Assembly (NCBI GenBank): GCA_001604065.1
Contig: LVAO01000006.1
Location: 62,001 to 126,000 of the forward strand
From: Clostridiales bacterium Firm_09
GTDB taxonomy: Bacteria > Bacillota > Clostridia > Christensenellales > DTU072
Length of the DNA: 64,000 nucleotides
Direction: 5' to 3'
Shown here: one piece after another, positions 54,652 to 63,140 of the stretch
Layout: each line of letters starts with the position of its first letter
Numbering within the stretch: the first letter of the stretch is position 1
Notes under the pieces: model-generated
Seen by the model: only the letters and a program-made list of their open reading frames with translations
Told to the model about the DNA's origin: nothing
The model's database searches: none
Made by a program: the position numbers and the translations under genes

Positions 54652-56037
54652 ATGAATAAAAAAGAAATACCCACCAAAATCTACCTGCGCGAAGACGAAA
54701 TGCCAAAAAATTGGTACAATATGCGCGCCGACATGAAGGAGAAGCATCCGCCCTTTCTTCATCCCGGCACGCTGAAGCCCTGTACGGCAGAAGACCTCTA
54801 TCCCGTTTTCTGCAAGAGCCTTGTCGAACAGGAGCTCGATCAGGAAACCACGCTGATTCCCATTCCCGAGGGCATTCTGGATTTCTATAAAATGTACCGC
54901 CCCTCTCCGCTGGTGCGCGCCTACTGTCTTGAAAAGGCTTTGGGCACCCCTGCCGAAATCTACTATAAATTCGAAGGCAATAACACTTCCGGCTCACATA
55001 AACTCAATTCCGCCGTTCCCCAGGTTTACTATGCAAAAGAAGAAGGCCTCACCTCACTTACAACCGAAACGGGCGCCGGACAATGGGGCACCGCGCTTTC
55101 GATGGCGTGCGCTTTTTACGGCATCAATCTGACCGTCTATATGGTCAAAGTGAGCAGCGAACAAAAACCTTACAGAAAAGCCGTCATGGAAACATACGGA
55201 GCAAAAGTTATCCCTTCTCCTTCCGACACGACCCGTGTTGGCAAAAAGATTCTGGAAGCCAATCCCACAACGGGAGGCTCTCTGGGCTGCGCCATCAGCG
55301 AAGCCATCGAAACCGCAGTCACAACCGACAAATGCCGCTACGTTCTGGGCAGCGTGCTCGACCACGTCATCCTGCATCAGTCCATTATCGGACAGGAATG
55401 CAAAATCGCGCTTGACAAATACGGCGTCAAGCCCGATATCATCATCGGCTGTGCGGGCGGCGGCTCCAATCTCGCGGGTCTGATTGCTCCCTTCATTGGA
55501 GAGAAAATCAAAGGCAAATCCAATACCCGCTTTATCGCGGTAGAACCCGCTTCCTGTCCCTCCCTGACCCGCGGCAAGTATGCCTACGACTTCGGCGACA
55601 CCGGAAAAATGACTCCCCTTGTCAAAATGTATACCCTCGGCAATGGTTTCATGCCCTCTGCCAACCATGCGGGCGGACTCCGTTATCACGGCATGAGCCC
55701 CATCCTGTCCAAGCTCTACGATGACGGATATATGGAAGCCAAAGCCTATGAGCAAACCGCGGTCTTTGAAGCGGCAGTCAAATTTGCCAGAACCGAAGGC
55801 ATCCTCCCCGCTCCCGAATCCTCCCACGCAATCAAAGCAGCAATGGATGAGGCGTTGGAATGCAAAAAAACCGGCGAAAAGAAAGTAATCCTCTTCGGAC
55901 TTTCCGGCACAGGATACTTTGATCTTTCTGCATATATGGCATACAACAAGAAAACCATGACGGATTACATTCCCACCGATGCCGATCTCGAACAAGGATT
56001 TGCGTCAATTCCCCGGATTCCCGGCATCAATGACTAG
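54652..56037 (+). CDS. trpB: TrpB-like (TrpB2-type) tryptophan synthase beta chain
   Basis: Tryptophan synthase beta joins indole and serine using pyridoxal phosphate. The 461 residues are longer than TrpB1 and fit the TrpB2 group. The N-terminal extension is followed by YYKFEGNNTSGSHKLNSA with PLP-lysine K117, TETGAGQWGTALSMA, and the phosphate loop GCAGGGSNLAG. LSGTGYFDLSAYM closes the active site. I start at ATG 54652 behind AAGGAG, rather than an in-frame codon within the leader. Trp T-box control, absence of trpA and presence of IOR (indole chemistry) hint at indole salvage; a terminator follows. Confidence 0.92.
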   Translation: MNKKEIPTKIYLREDEMPKNWYNMRADMKEKHPPFLHPGTLKPCTAEDLYPVFCKSLVEQELDQETTLIPIPEGILDFYKMYRPSPLVRAYCLEKALGTPAEIYYKFEGNNTSGSHKLNSAVPQVYYAKEEGLTSLTTETGAGQWGTALSMACAFYGINLTVYMVKVSSEQKPYRKAVMETYGAKVIPSPSDTTRVGKKILEANPTTGGSLGCAISEAIETAVTTDKCRYVLGSVLDHVILHQSIIGQECKIALDKYGVKPDIIIGCAGGGSNLAGLIAPFIGEKIKGKSNTRFIAVEPASCPSLTRGKYAYDFGDTGKMTPLVKMYTLGNGFMPSANHAGGLRYHGMSPILSKLYDDGYMEAKAYEQTAVFEAAVKFARTEGILPAPESSHAIKAAMDEALECKKTGEKKVILFGLSGTGYFDLSAYMAYNKKTMTDYIPTDADLEQGFASIPRIPGIND

Positions 56038-56043
56038 AAGCAC

Positions 56044-56085
56044 CATCCAAAAAAGGCGCCGCAAAAACGGCGCCTTTTTTGGATG
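56044..56085. terminator. Strong bidirectional terminator
   Basis: CATCCAAAAAAGGCGCCG (56044-56061) pairs perfectly over 18 bases with 56068-56085 around CAAAAA. T-runs serve both strands, so it ends trpB and the convergent phosphatase. Confidence 0.93.
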
Positions 56086-56117
56086 ACAAGCAAGCAACGT
56101 ATTCCTGTCAAATGAAT

Positions 56118-57293
56118 TCAATACAGGACATTCGACAAGTCAAACATCCCGTTGTGCCGCACAACCGTAACGGTATATCCCTGATTGGGTTCTCCGAGTC
56201 CCTTTGTTTTCAGATCATAGGAACTGTAACCGCTTTTCTGATTGTATACAAGCAATATTCCTTGATATCTTATTATTGTATTATTGATATGGTCGTGTCC
56301 GCAAAAGACAGCCTGTGTGCTTCCTCCCTGGAGAATCGCATCAAACATGCCGCTGTTGTGCCGGCTGCAGGCGACGCTTTCGTATGCGTTGCCGAAAATA
56401 TACTCCGTCCCGTCAGAAGCTGTCTGTCCGGGGGTCCGATTTTCGCTTTGCACAATCGCCTGAGCATCCGCGTATTCCGGAAGCGGGATATGGATATACA
56501 TCAGCGATGTGACCGGCTCCGTCTGTTCATACGCGTTAAGATTTGCAACGACACCCCGATACCATTCTATCTGCGACGGTTTCAGATAATCGTATCCGCC
56601 GGAAACGTTATATTTTTTTGCGTCCTCTTGGCTGATTTCGTTGCCGCTGTCCAAGAAAATCAGGCTTTTGCGCACCTCTCCGCCGCTTTTGAGCAAATTT
56701 ACAACATAATTTCCGTTGCCCCAAACTTGGGCGGCGACGGCATCGGGGTCGTTTTCCATCAGGCAATACGCATAAGAAGACCATAATTTAAGATATTTTT
56801 CTCTGGTGAGAGCCGTCCAATTGTCCCCCTCGTGGTTGCCAAGGATGGGGCACCAATAGATGCCCAGGTTTTCCATCATATCGGCAAATTGCCTTGCCCT
56901 CAGCCAATTGGTAGACGAAGTCACAATATCGCCCGTAAAAATGATCAAATCGGGCTGCTCCGCATGGACAGCGTCCAGCATATGCGAGATGGTATCTCCG
57001 CCTTTCTTGCGGTATGTATCCAAATGCATGTCGGTAAAGGTCAGTATTTTGAAGGGTTCATCCGTCAGATTGCCTTCCCCGTCCACTTTACCAAGGGCAC
57101 GGTATCTGCCATAACCCGTATTTCTGTCATAGAACACAACATCGGTCTGATGTTTTAACACTTTGCTCTTATCGATTTTAAGTCCGATCGGCATCCAAAA
57201 ATAGATCGATAATCCGACAATTGCAGCGCACAATACGGACACGCATAAAATGATTGTCATTTTCTTCCTCGAGATTTTTGATTGAACGGCCAC
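56118..57293 (-). CDS. Membrane-anchored calcineurin-like metallophosphoesterase
   Basis: The 391-residue protein starts at GTG 57293 behind GTAGGGG. Residues about 12-34 form one membrane anchor (MTIILCVSVLCAAIVGLSIY), followed by an extracytoplasmic metallophosphoesterase domain: LTFTDMHLD (DxH), LIIFTGDIVTS (GD), CPILGNHEGDN (GNHE) and VFCGHDHINNT (GHDH). The family is purple-acid/calcineurin-like; substrate unknown, possibly a glycan or phospholipid phosphate. It lies ten bases after the 663-residue gene, so they likely act together. Confidence 0.88.
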   Translation of the reverse strand: MAVQSKISRKKMTIILCVSVLCAAIVGLSIYFWMPIGLKIDKSKVLKHQTDVVFYDRNTGYGRYRALGKVDGEGNLTDEPFKILTFTDMHLDTYRKKGGDTISHMLDAVHAEQPDLIIFTGDIVTSSTNWLRARQFADMMENLGIYWCPILGNHEGDNWTALTREKYLKLWSSYAYCLMENDPDAVAAQVWGNGNYVVNLLKSGGEVRKSLIFLDSGNEISQEDAKKYNVSGGYDYLKPSQIEWYRGVVANLNAYEQTEPVTSLMYIHIPLPEYADAQAIVQSENRTPGQTASDGTEYIFGNAYESVACSRHNSGMFDAILQGGSTQAVFCGHDHINNTIIRYQGILLVYNQKSGYSSYDLKTKGLGEPNQGYTVTVVRHNGMFDLSNVLY

Positions 57294-57303
57294 GGTTATA
57301 CCC

Positions 57304-59295
57304 CTACTTTAAATTGATTGTATAGTTGCTCTTGCAGCGGATTTCCATTTTCTCTGCTCCGCGCTCCGCAAAAACATATCGGCTGTCTATGCGCGGATAC
57401 TCCAGTTGCATCTTTTCACCGTTTACCCAGAAGCCTTTGCCATAATCACTGCGGTAGGTTCTGCCCTTGCTGACATAGGTCAATACGTTCTTCCCGAAGG
57501 CAACTGCATTTTCTGATATTCGTCCAACAAAGGCATCAAAGCTTCCTTCTTCTTCCGATGTGGACATTTCATATATCCAGAATTGCCTGCGGCCTCTCTG
57601 AATGAGGTCCACGCGCCGGAAGGGATCTTTGAGATCGGCGAGTAAGGTGCAAAGCGGGCAAGGCAGATATTCCAGCGGACTGCTTGCGATGAGCGCCAAG
57701 AAAGCGTTGCCGATACTGCAAAAAGCGAGATTATTTTTGACAAGCACCCGATCGAATTTTTCTTCTGGAAAAAAGGCATGTGTGAACTTGACGGCTTTTG
57801 CCGGCGCAAGAAATCTGCGCATCGCCGGCAATCGATAGGTAATCAGCGAAACATTTTCGTGCTGCACCGCATACGGGGCTATGCCGTACCCGCCCCAATA
57901 GGAAGGTGAACCGCCGTCTTTTTTATCTGTGCGCATCGGATGATTGGTATAGACGGCCGCTCCTCCCGGCAGCACGGCTTCGATGGTTGTCTGTTGTGCG
58001 CCGGAACTGCCCGGCTTATACGCCTGCAAAGTGGCAAGTTTATAATCTTTTGTGCGGTATGCATAGATATTCGCGCGTTCCAAAGCAAAACCGTTGGTAA
58101 AGAACTTCAGTTTTTTTGTTAGGACAGGCAAAAGGCCCATTTTGCGTAACGGACCGATATTCAGATACCGCATGTTGCTCAGAAAATGATTGGAATACAG
58201 ATCGAATTCATCTATAAAGGACATGGTATTGTCCACTATTTCGGGATTGGTCAGTGCGCCCATACCCAATTGGAACATAATCTGCTTATCTTCGTGCCCG
58301 ATCAGCCCCTTTTCGCCCATTTCTTTCAGGTCCAATCCGGTGGAAGACTTAACAATCTGTTTCTCTTTGCTTCTGCCGATTTCCAATATCGCAGAAGGAA
58401 CTTCATAATAAGGCGTTCCGTCGGATTTCCTTGCTTCCAGCGTCGAAGTGAAGAGCCAGGATTCGATACTGCAGAAATACTTCTTGTCGTAAGTTCCCAA
58501 ATCCCATATGTAGTCAATAATATGGTCGATATTCGGCTCTTTATCATCGCTTCTGAAATTGTTGCCGGGATAAGCTCTTCCCTGAGGCCCGCAGAAGCTG
58601 CCTTCAAAGGCATGATGCGCGAGATCCAGCATCAGCAGATCAATCACCGCGCGCACCTTTGTCTGCATCGCACAAGGTTTTGCATAACGCATAAGATATC
58701 CCAGCGAAACAAGGTCAATGGGATAATAGCAAGCGGACAAGAATTCGGAAAACCCGTATTTCAATCTCAGTTCCAGCCAGTCCTCTATTCTTTTTTTTGC
58801 GATTTCGGTATGTTCGCGCCCGGTAAGCCCGTCGTTGGCAAAAATTACGTCAGGATAAAGTTCTCCGGTCAGATATTCCAATGCAGCAAAAGAAATCAAA
58901 TGGTTTTCTGAATAATAGCACATGCTGTCGCGGCCCGGAGATTTGATCCAGAACTTGAAACCTGTCAGCGTTTCCCGTATGAGAGTATTCAGACTGCCGT
59001 CCGGTGTGATTTCGTCCAGCTTCTTTTTTGCATCGAAGGCGAGCTTAATGAGATAGGTTGCCCTGAAATCGGAACAATCATACCGCGCACCGATATATTC
59101 TTTATATGGATGAATTATGTCGTATGCCCGCTCTGCCGTCAACGTATCGGATGTATAGTCAATGTCCGGATGCTTTTCGCCCGGATGCTCCATCACCCAT
59201 AGAAGCTCAGACATTTCTGTCCGATATTCCATTTTCGGCGGCCACTTACGCGGCATGGTTTTAACATGGAGTGTACGAAAAAAACTTTTGCTCAA
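57304..59295 (-). CDS. Large protein of unknown function, possible (alpha/alpha)6-toroid enzyme
   Basis: I do not recognise a specific family for this 663-residue protein. It has no signal peptide. TTG at 59295 is the likely start, behind ACAGGAGAT. The first 400 residues are largely helical with repeated aromatic-rich segments, for example YSENHLISFAALEYLTGELY and AYPGNNFRSDDKEPNIDHII, like heparinase or DUF2264-type toroids. The C-terminal third is beta-rich (YAYRTKDYKLATLQAYKPGS, PSYWGGYGIAPYAVQHENVS). This layout is common in polysaccharide lyases and hydrolases. It is coupled to the phosphoesterase gene. Function is inferred only. Confidence 0.6.
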   Translation of the reverse strand: MSKSFFRTLHVKTMPRKWPPKMEYRTEMSELLWVMEHPGEKHPDIDYTSDTLTAERAYDIIHPYKEYIGARYDCSDFRATYLIKLAFDAKKKLDEITPDGSLNTLIRETLTGFKFWIKSPGRDSMCYYSENHLISFAALEYLTGELYPDVIFANDGLTGREHTEIAKKRIEDWLELRLKYGFSEFLSACYYPIDLVSLGYLMRYAKPCAMQTKVRAVIDLLMLDLAHHAFEGSFCGPQGRAYPGNNFRSDDKEPNIDHIIDYIWDLGTYDKKYFCSIESWLFTSTLEARKSDGTPYYEVPSAILEIGRSKEKQIVKSSTGLDLKEMGEKGLIGHEDKQIMFQLGMGALTNPEIVDNTMSFIDEFDLYSNHFLSNMRYLNIGPLRKMGLLPVLTKKLKFFTNGFALERANIYAYRTKDYKLATLQAYKPGSSGAQQTTIEAVLPGGAAVYTNHPMRTDKKDGGSPSYWGGYGIAPYAVQHENVSLITYRLPAMRRFLAPAKAVKFTHAFFPEEKFDRVLVKNNLAFCSIGNAFLALIASSPLEYLPCPLCTLLADLKDPFRRVDLIQRGRRQFWIYEMSTSEEEGSFDAFVGRISENAVAFGKNVLTYVSKGRTYRSDYGKGFWVNGEKMQLEYPRIDSRYVFAERGAEKMEIRCKSNYTINLK

Positions 59296-59436
59296 AATAT
59301 CTCCTGTCCTGCTGTTTTCAGGCTGTGTTATGGTTTTTTATTTTATCACAAGGCACTTTTAGCGTCAAGGCAATGCAATTTTTGATCGGACAATACAAAA
59401 AAATGATTCTAAATTTTTCCATAGAAGCCTATCGAT

Positions 59437-59465
59437 TTGACAGCGTTGTTCCATTATGGTATGAT
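59437..59465 (+). promoter_or_regulatory. Sigma-A promoter of the ABC fusion gene
   Basis: TTGACA (59437-59442), 17-base spacer, TATGAT (59460-59465), about 70 bases before the ATG, which has a GGAGA Shine-Dalgarno. Confidence 0.82.
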
Positions 59466-59535
59466 TTGAGTAATTTGAAACGATATAGAATTGTAAAAAT
59501 CTAAAAAAAAGCGATTCCGATCGCCGGAGAATCCG

Positions 59536-62127
59536 ATGTTAAAATTGGTCAATGTTAAAAAAGAATATATTTCTGGGAACAAATATTCAAAAAAATATCC
59601 CATTAACAAAGTTGACGCGCTCAAAGGAGTCAGCCTTGAGTTCCGCGACAGCGAATTTGTCGCCATCCTGGGGCCCTCCGGCTGCGGCAAAACCACTCTT
59701 CTGAACGTGATCGGAGGTTTGGATAAATACACCGGCGGCGACCTCTATATTGACAACAAATCCACCAAAAACTTTTCGGACTACGAATGGGATACCTACC
59801 GCAACGGACAAATCGGATTTGTCTTCCAAAACTACAATCTGATCATGCACCAAAATGTTCTCGCCAATGTCGAGATGGCATTGACGTTGATCGGACTCTC
59901 CCGGGAAGAAAAACGCAAAAGAGCCATTGCGGCATTAGAAAGCGTTGGCCTCGGCGACCAAATTTACAAAAAGCCAAACCAGCTTTCGGGAGGCCAGATG
60001 CAGCGTGTGGCAATCGCAAGGGCAATCATCAACAATCCGAAAATCATTCTGGCGGACGAACCGACAGGGGCGCTGGATACAGAAAGCAGCTTACAGGTAA
60101 TGAAGATTCTCAAAGAGCTGTCCAAAGAAAGGCTGATTATTGTTGTTACGCACAATACCGAGCTTGCAAACGAATACGCCACCCGCATTGTCCGTCTTGT
60201 GGACGGCAAAATAGTATCCGACAGCAACCCCTACGAAAGCAATTTCGTAGAGGACAAAGAGCTGCCCGATGACTCCCGGAATCCGTTTACAAAATTTCTC
60301 CGCACGATCCGTCTGAAGAAGAAGGCCCATATAACCAAGACAAAGCCTCCTCATATGACTTACACCAGCGCTTTCAAGCTTTCGCTCAGCAACCTTGCCA
60401 CAAAAAAGACGCGCACCATACTGACCTCATTTGCCGGGAGTATCGGCATCATCGGCATTGCCCTTATCCTTGCCATTTCATCGGGATTCCAGGGGTACAT
60501 CGGCGGCATAGAAGAATCCGCGCTGTCACGTTATCCTCTAACCATTCAAAAGACCAATTTTTCGCTTCCTTCCATGTTCAATATACTGACAACAATGAAC
60601 AAAATCGACCGTCAGGAATATCCGGAAAGTGAAGAAGCTTATGTCGGCAAGGTAATGGCCGGATTGCTGCAGAACATGTTCAATGCCTTTCAGGAAAACG
60701 ATCTTGCAAACTTCAAAGAATATGTCGACCAGAATTTCGACAGCAGTTATGCCTCTGTAAAATACAATTATTCAACCACGCTGAACATATACAGCAATTA
60801 CATCCATCCGGACACAGGAGAATATATCAAAATCAATCCTTTTGATGATCTGATGGGGGACTATCTGGGTTGGATCAACATGATTGATCCCGAGGGCAAC
60901 TTCATGAAGCAAATCAAACAGATGGTCGACACCATGACCATCTGGGAAGAGCTTATTTCCAACCAGAAACTTCTTGAAGAACAATACGATCTTTTAGGCC
61001 AAGAATACGGCAGCCGCTGGCCCACCGCAAAAGACGAAATTGTCCTTGTTCTCGACAAATACAATCAGATTACGGATTATACGCTGTTTGCCATCGGTAT
61101 AGAAAACCCCGATAATCTGATGACCCTGGTCAATAAAGAAACAGCCAAAACCATCACCGGCAAAACCTACGATTTCAGCGAACTTCTTTCCTTAAAGTAT
61201 CGGGTTATGACCAATGCCGATTATTATTACCAGGATGAATACGGCAACTGGTTCCAGCATGATTTCAAAGACCCTTCCACGGGCAAACGCCAGAACCTTG
61301 TCACAAAAGAATATATCGAAGCCAACAGTCTCGAACTAAAAGTTGTGGGCATTGTTCGCCCCAACGAAAAATGCATTTCTCCTTCCATCAACGGTACGAT
61401 CGGGTATACCAGAGCACTGAGCGAATACCTGATATCCCATGCCGCAGAGCACCCGGCCGTTCTTGCGCAGCAGGCCAGCCCAACCCAAAAAATCACCGAT
61501 CCTTCTGTGACGCTCAACGAAAAAGATCTGGAGTCCGTTCTCATCGCCATGGGCAAGGCCGACCTCAGCAAACCGCTTTCCATCAGCTTTTTTGTCACTT
61601 CCTTCGAGGCAAAAGACGAAGTGATCGCTTTTATCAACCAATACAATGCAACGCATGAGGACAATATCAAATACACCGACACGCTTGGCGCCATGATGTC
61701 TTCGGTCAACGAAATCAGCAATGCCATAACCAGGGTGCTGATTGCCTTTTCGGCCATTTCTTTGATCGTCAGCTCGATCATGATCGGCATTATCACCTAT
61801 ATTTCGGTACTGGAGCGCACCAAAGAAATCGGCATCCTCCGCAGTCTGGGCGCACGCAAAAAGGATATCTCGCGCGTGTTCAATTCAGAAACCATTTCCG
61901 TCGGCTTTATCGCCGGCGTCATCGGAGTAGGCATAACCTATCTGTTGACCGTCCCCATCAATTATCTTCTGGAATCCAAACTGGGCATCAAAGGCATCGC
62001 CCACTTTGTATGGTGGCATGCCCTCATTCTGATAGCCATCAGCATTGTCCTGACGCTGTTCGCAGGCTTCATCCCCTCCCGCATGGCAGCAAAGAAAGAT
62101 CCTGTAAAGGCTTTGCGGAGCGAATAA
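59536..62127 (+). CDS. ABC transporter fusion: ATP-binding domain plus FtsX/MacB-type permease
   Basis: The 863 residues start with an ABC ATPase (1 to about 225): Walker A GPSGCGKT at 46-53, signature [12 protein letters not shown], and Walker [14 protein letters not shown] membrane segment near 290-310 ([17 protein letters not shown]) starts a MacB/FtsX permease with a large extracytoplasmic domain and three C-terminal segments ending in the FtsX-type [19 protein letters not shown] loop. MacB-type systems export peptides or drugs, extract lipoproteins or transmit mechanical signals. No periplasmic adaptor gene lies nearby. The substrate is unknown. Confidence 0.92.
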   Translation: MLKLVNVKKEYISGNKYSKKYPINKVDALKGVSLEFRDSEFVAILGPSGCGKTTLLNVIGGLDKYTGGDLYIDNKSTKNFSDYEWDTYRNGQIGFVFQNYNLIMHQNVLANVEMALTLIGLSREEKRKRAIAALESVGLGDQIYKKPNQLSGGQMQRVAIARAIINNPKIILADEPTGALDTESSLQVMKILKELSKERLIIVVTHNTELANEYATRIVRLVDGKIVSDSNPYESNFVEDKELPDDSRNPFTKFLRTIRLKKKAHITKTKPPHMTYTSAFKLSLSNLATKKTRTILTSFAGSIGIIGIALILAISSGFQGYIGGIEESALSRYPLTIQKTNFSLPSMFNILTTMNKIDRQEYPESEEAYVGKVMAGLLQNMFNAFQENDLANFKEYVDQNFDSSYASVKYNYSTTLNIYSNYIHPDTGEYIKINPFDDLMGDYLGWINMIDPEGNFMKQIKQMVDTMTIWEELISNQKLLEEQYDLLGQEYGSRWPTAKDEIVLVLDKYNQITDYTLFAIGIENPDNLMTLVNKETAKTITGKTYDFSELLSLKYRVMTNADYYYQDEYGNWFQHDFKDPSTGKRQNLVTKEYIEANSLELKVVGIVRPNEKCISPSINGTIGYTRALSEYLISHAAEHPAVLAQQASPTQKITDPSVTLNEKDLESVLIAMGKADLSKPLSISFFVTSFEAKDEVIAFINQYNATHEDNIKYTDTLGAMMSSVNEISNAITRVLIAFSAISLIVSSIMIGIITYISVLERTKEIGILRSLGARKKDISRVFNSETISVGFIAGVIGVGITYLLTVPINYLLESKLGIKGIAHFVWWHALILIAISIVLTLFAGFIPSRMAAKKDPVKALRSE

Positions 62128-62150
62128 ATTCCAGACAATACAAAAAGGCT

Positions 62151-62232
62151 GGCGCCTGTGTCCGATGGACTCCCATTCGGGAGCATGCGTCAAATAAAAA
62201 CCAAGCCGATTACATAAGATGTTTCAGGCGCC
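62151..62232. other. Structured intergenic element between convergent genes
   Basis: GGCGCCTG (62151-62158) pairs perfectly with CAGGCGCC (62225-62232) across 66 bases. Inside are GTCC/GGAC (60-63 with 67-70 of the 62100s) and CTCCC/GGGAG (70-74 with 79-83). A branched RNA is possible on either strand. I do not recognise a known class. Confidence 0.4.
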
Positions 62233-62270
62233 GCCACGCGCCCCTTTGTGGATGTTCTCTCAGACCTCAG

Positions 62271-62972
62271 CTATTCCGACAGCCCTTTGATTGCATTGAC
62301 GAACTGATGGCTCAGGCAGGAAGGCTCTGTCAGCACAATGCTCAAAGGCCGCTCCCGCACAATGGCAATGATGGCATCCTTATCAAAATCACCGGTGAGA
62401 TTGGGTATGGGTACTTTGACATCGTCCGAAAATATTTCGTTCGTGTCGGCATTGTCCAGCCGAACCTTCGGCGAAAAATCACTGTCGACCGCAAGCAAAA
62501 AGAAAACCAGCTCCAAAATATCCTCTTTGCTTTTGCATTGGGACAGAAGGCGGTTGGCAAGCACCGCCATAGCGCTCCAACCTTCCACAAGCTTGTCAAG
62601 CGCAAAATTATACAATCCTTTTAATGATATATATCGGAGATTGTAGAGTTTTCGTTCTATTTTTTCTTTTTCTTCATCCAGATCAAAGCTTAACAGAGCG
62701 CCAAAAAATGCAGAATATTCCAGACCCGGGTCTTCCGGCAGGGTAATCCCTGCATGCATGAATTTATATTTATAAAAAATGGTAATCACCGAGGACACGA
62801 TATCCCGGATAACAGAGCGAAATCCCTTCATTTCCGAAGCAATATCCAACGTGATGAGATTTTTATGCTTGGTCTCCTCAATGGTACAGGTAGGATAATA
62901 GCTCAGCCTTTTAAGAATATATTCCCTCTCTCCTTTCTCGTCCTTATCCAGGATCAGCCTGACGTTTACCAT
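62271..62972 (-). CDS. Hypothetical protein, distant YtxC-like candidate
   Basis: I do not firmly recognise this 233-residue soluble protein. It has a mixed N-terminal domain (MVNVRLILDKDEKGEREYIL) and a helical part from about 105 on with RYISLKGLYNFALDKLVEGW and VLANRLLSQCKSKEDILELV. That pattern loosely resembles the sporulation protein YtxC (an ORF conserved in endospore formers), which would fit the presence of spoVM, but the match is only by eye. TATACT lies six bases before the ATG, with a poor -35 and no Shine-Dalgarno. It converges on the ABC gene and is followed by the GH36 gene's terminator on the other side. Confidence 0.55.
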   Translation of the reverse strand: MVNVRLILDKDEKGEREYILKRLSYYPTCTIEETKHKNLITLDIASEMKGFRSVIRDIVSSVITIFYKYKFMHAGITLPEDPGLEYSAFFGALLSFDLDEEKEKIERKLYNLRYISLKGLYNFALDKLVEGWSAMAVLANRLLSQCKSKEDILELVFFLLAVDSDFSPKVRLDNADTNEIFSDDVKVPIPNLTGDFDKDAIIAIVRERPLSIVLTEPSCLSHQFVNAIKGLSE

Positions 62973-63056
62973 ATAGATAGTATATGAATCGACTTATAAA
63001 AAAAGTGATACCCTGTCCGGGCCGCCGAAAGGAACATCCTGTCGAAAAATTCCGGA

Positions 63057-63082
63057 AATGCGGCATTCCGCCATGCCGCATT
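63057..63082. repeat. Perfect 10-bp inverted repeat
   Basis: AATGCGGCAT (63057-63066) pairs with ATGCCGCATT (63073-63082) around TCCGCC. It lies just before the terminator of the GH36 gene; its function is unclear. Confidence 0.4.
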
Positions 63083-63090
63083 CCGCAATC

Positions 63091-63120
63091 AAAAAAACGC
63101 TCTCGGAAGAGCGTTTTTTT
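63091..63120. terminator. Strong bidirectional terminator after GH36 gene
   Basis: AAAAAAACGCTCT (63091-63103) pairs perfectly with AGAGCGTTTTTTT (63108-63120) around CGGA. It ends the minus-strand GH36 gene, whose stop is at 63141. Confidence 0.9.
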
Positions 63121-63140
63121 TGAAAAACAAGAAATTTTAT

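Noticed and set aside
55054-55995. Open minus-strand frame of 313 codons
   Set aside because: Antisense to trpB, with glycine-rich low-complexity translation typical of a shadow frame.
62151-62232. tRNA or tmRNA-like element
   Set aside because: Length and outer stem are tempting, but there is no T-loop GTTC, no D-loop pattern and no CCA-compatible end.
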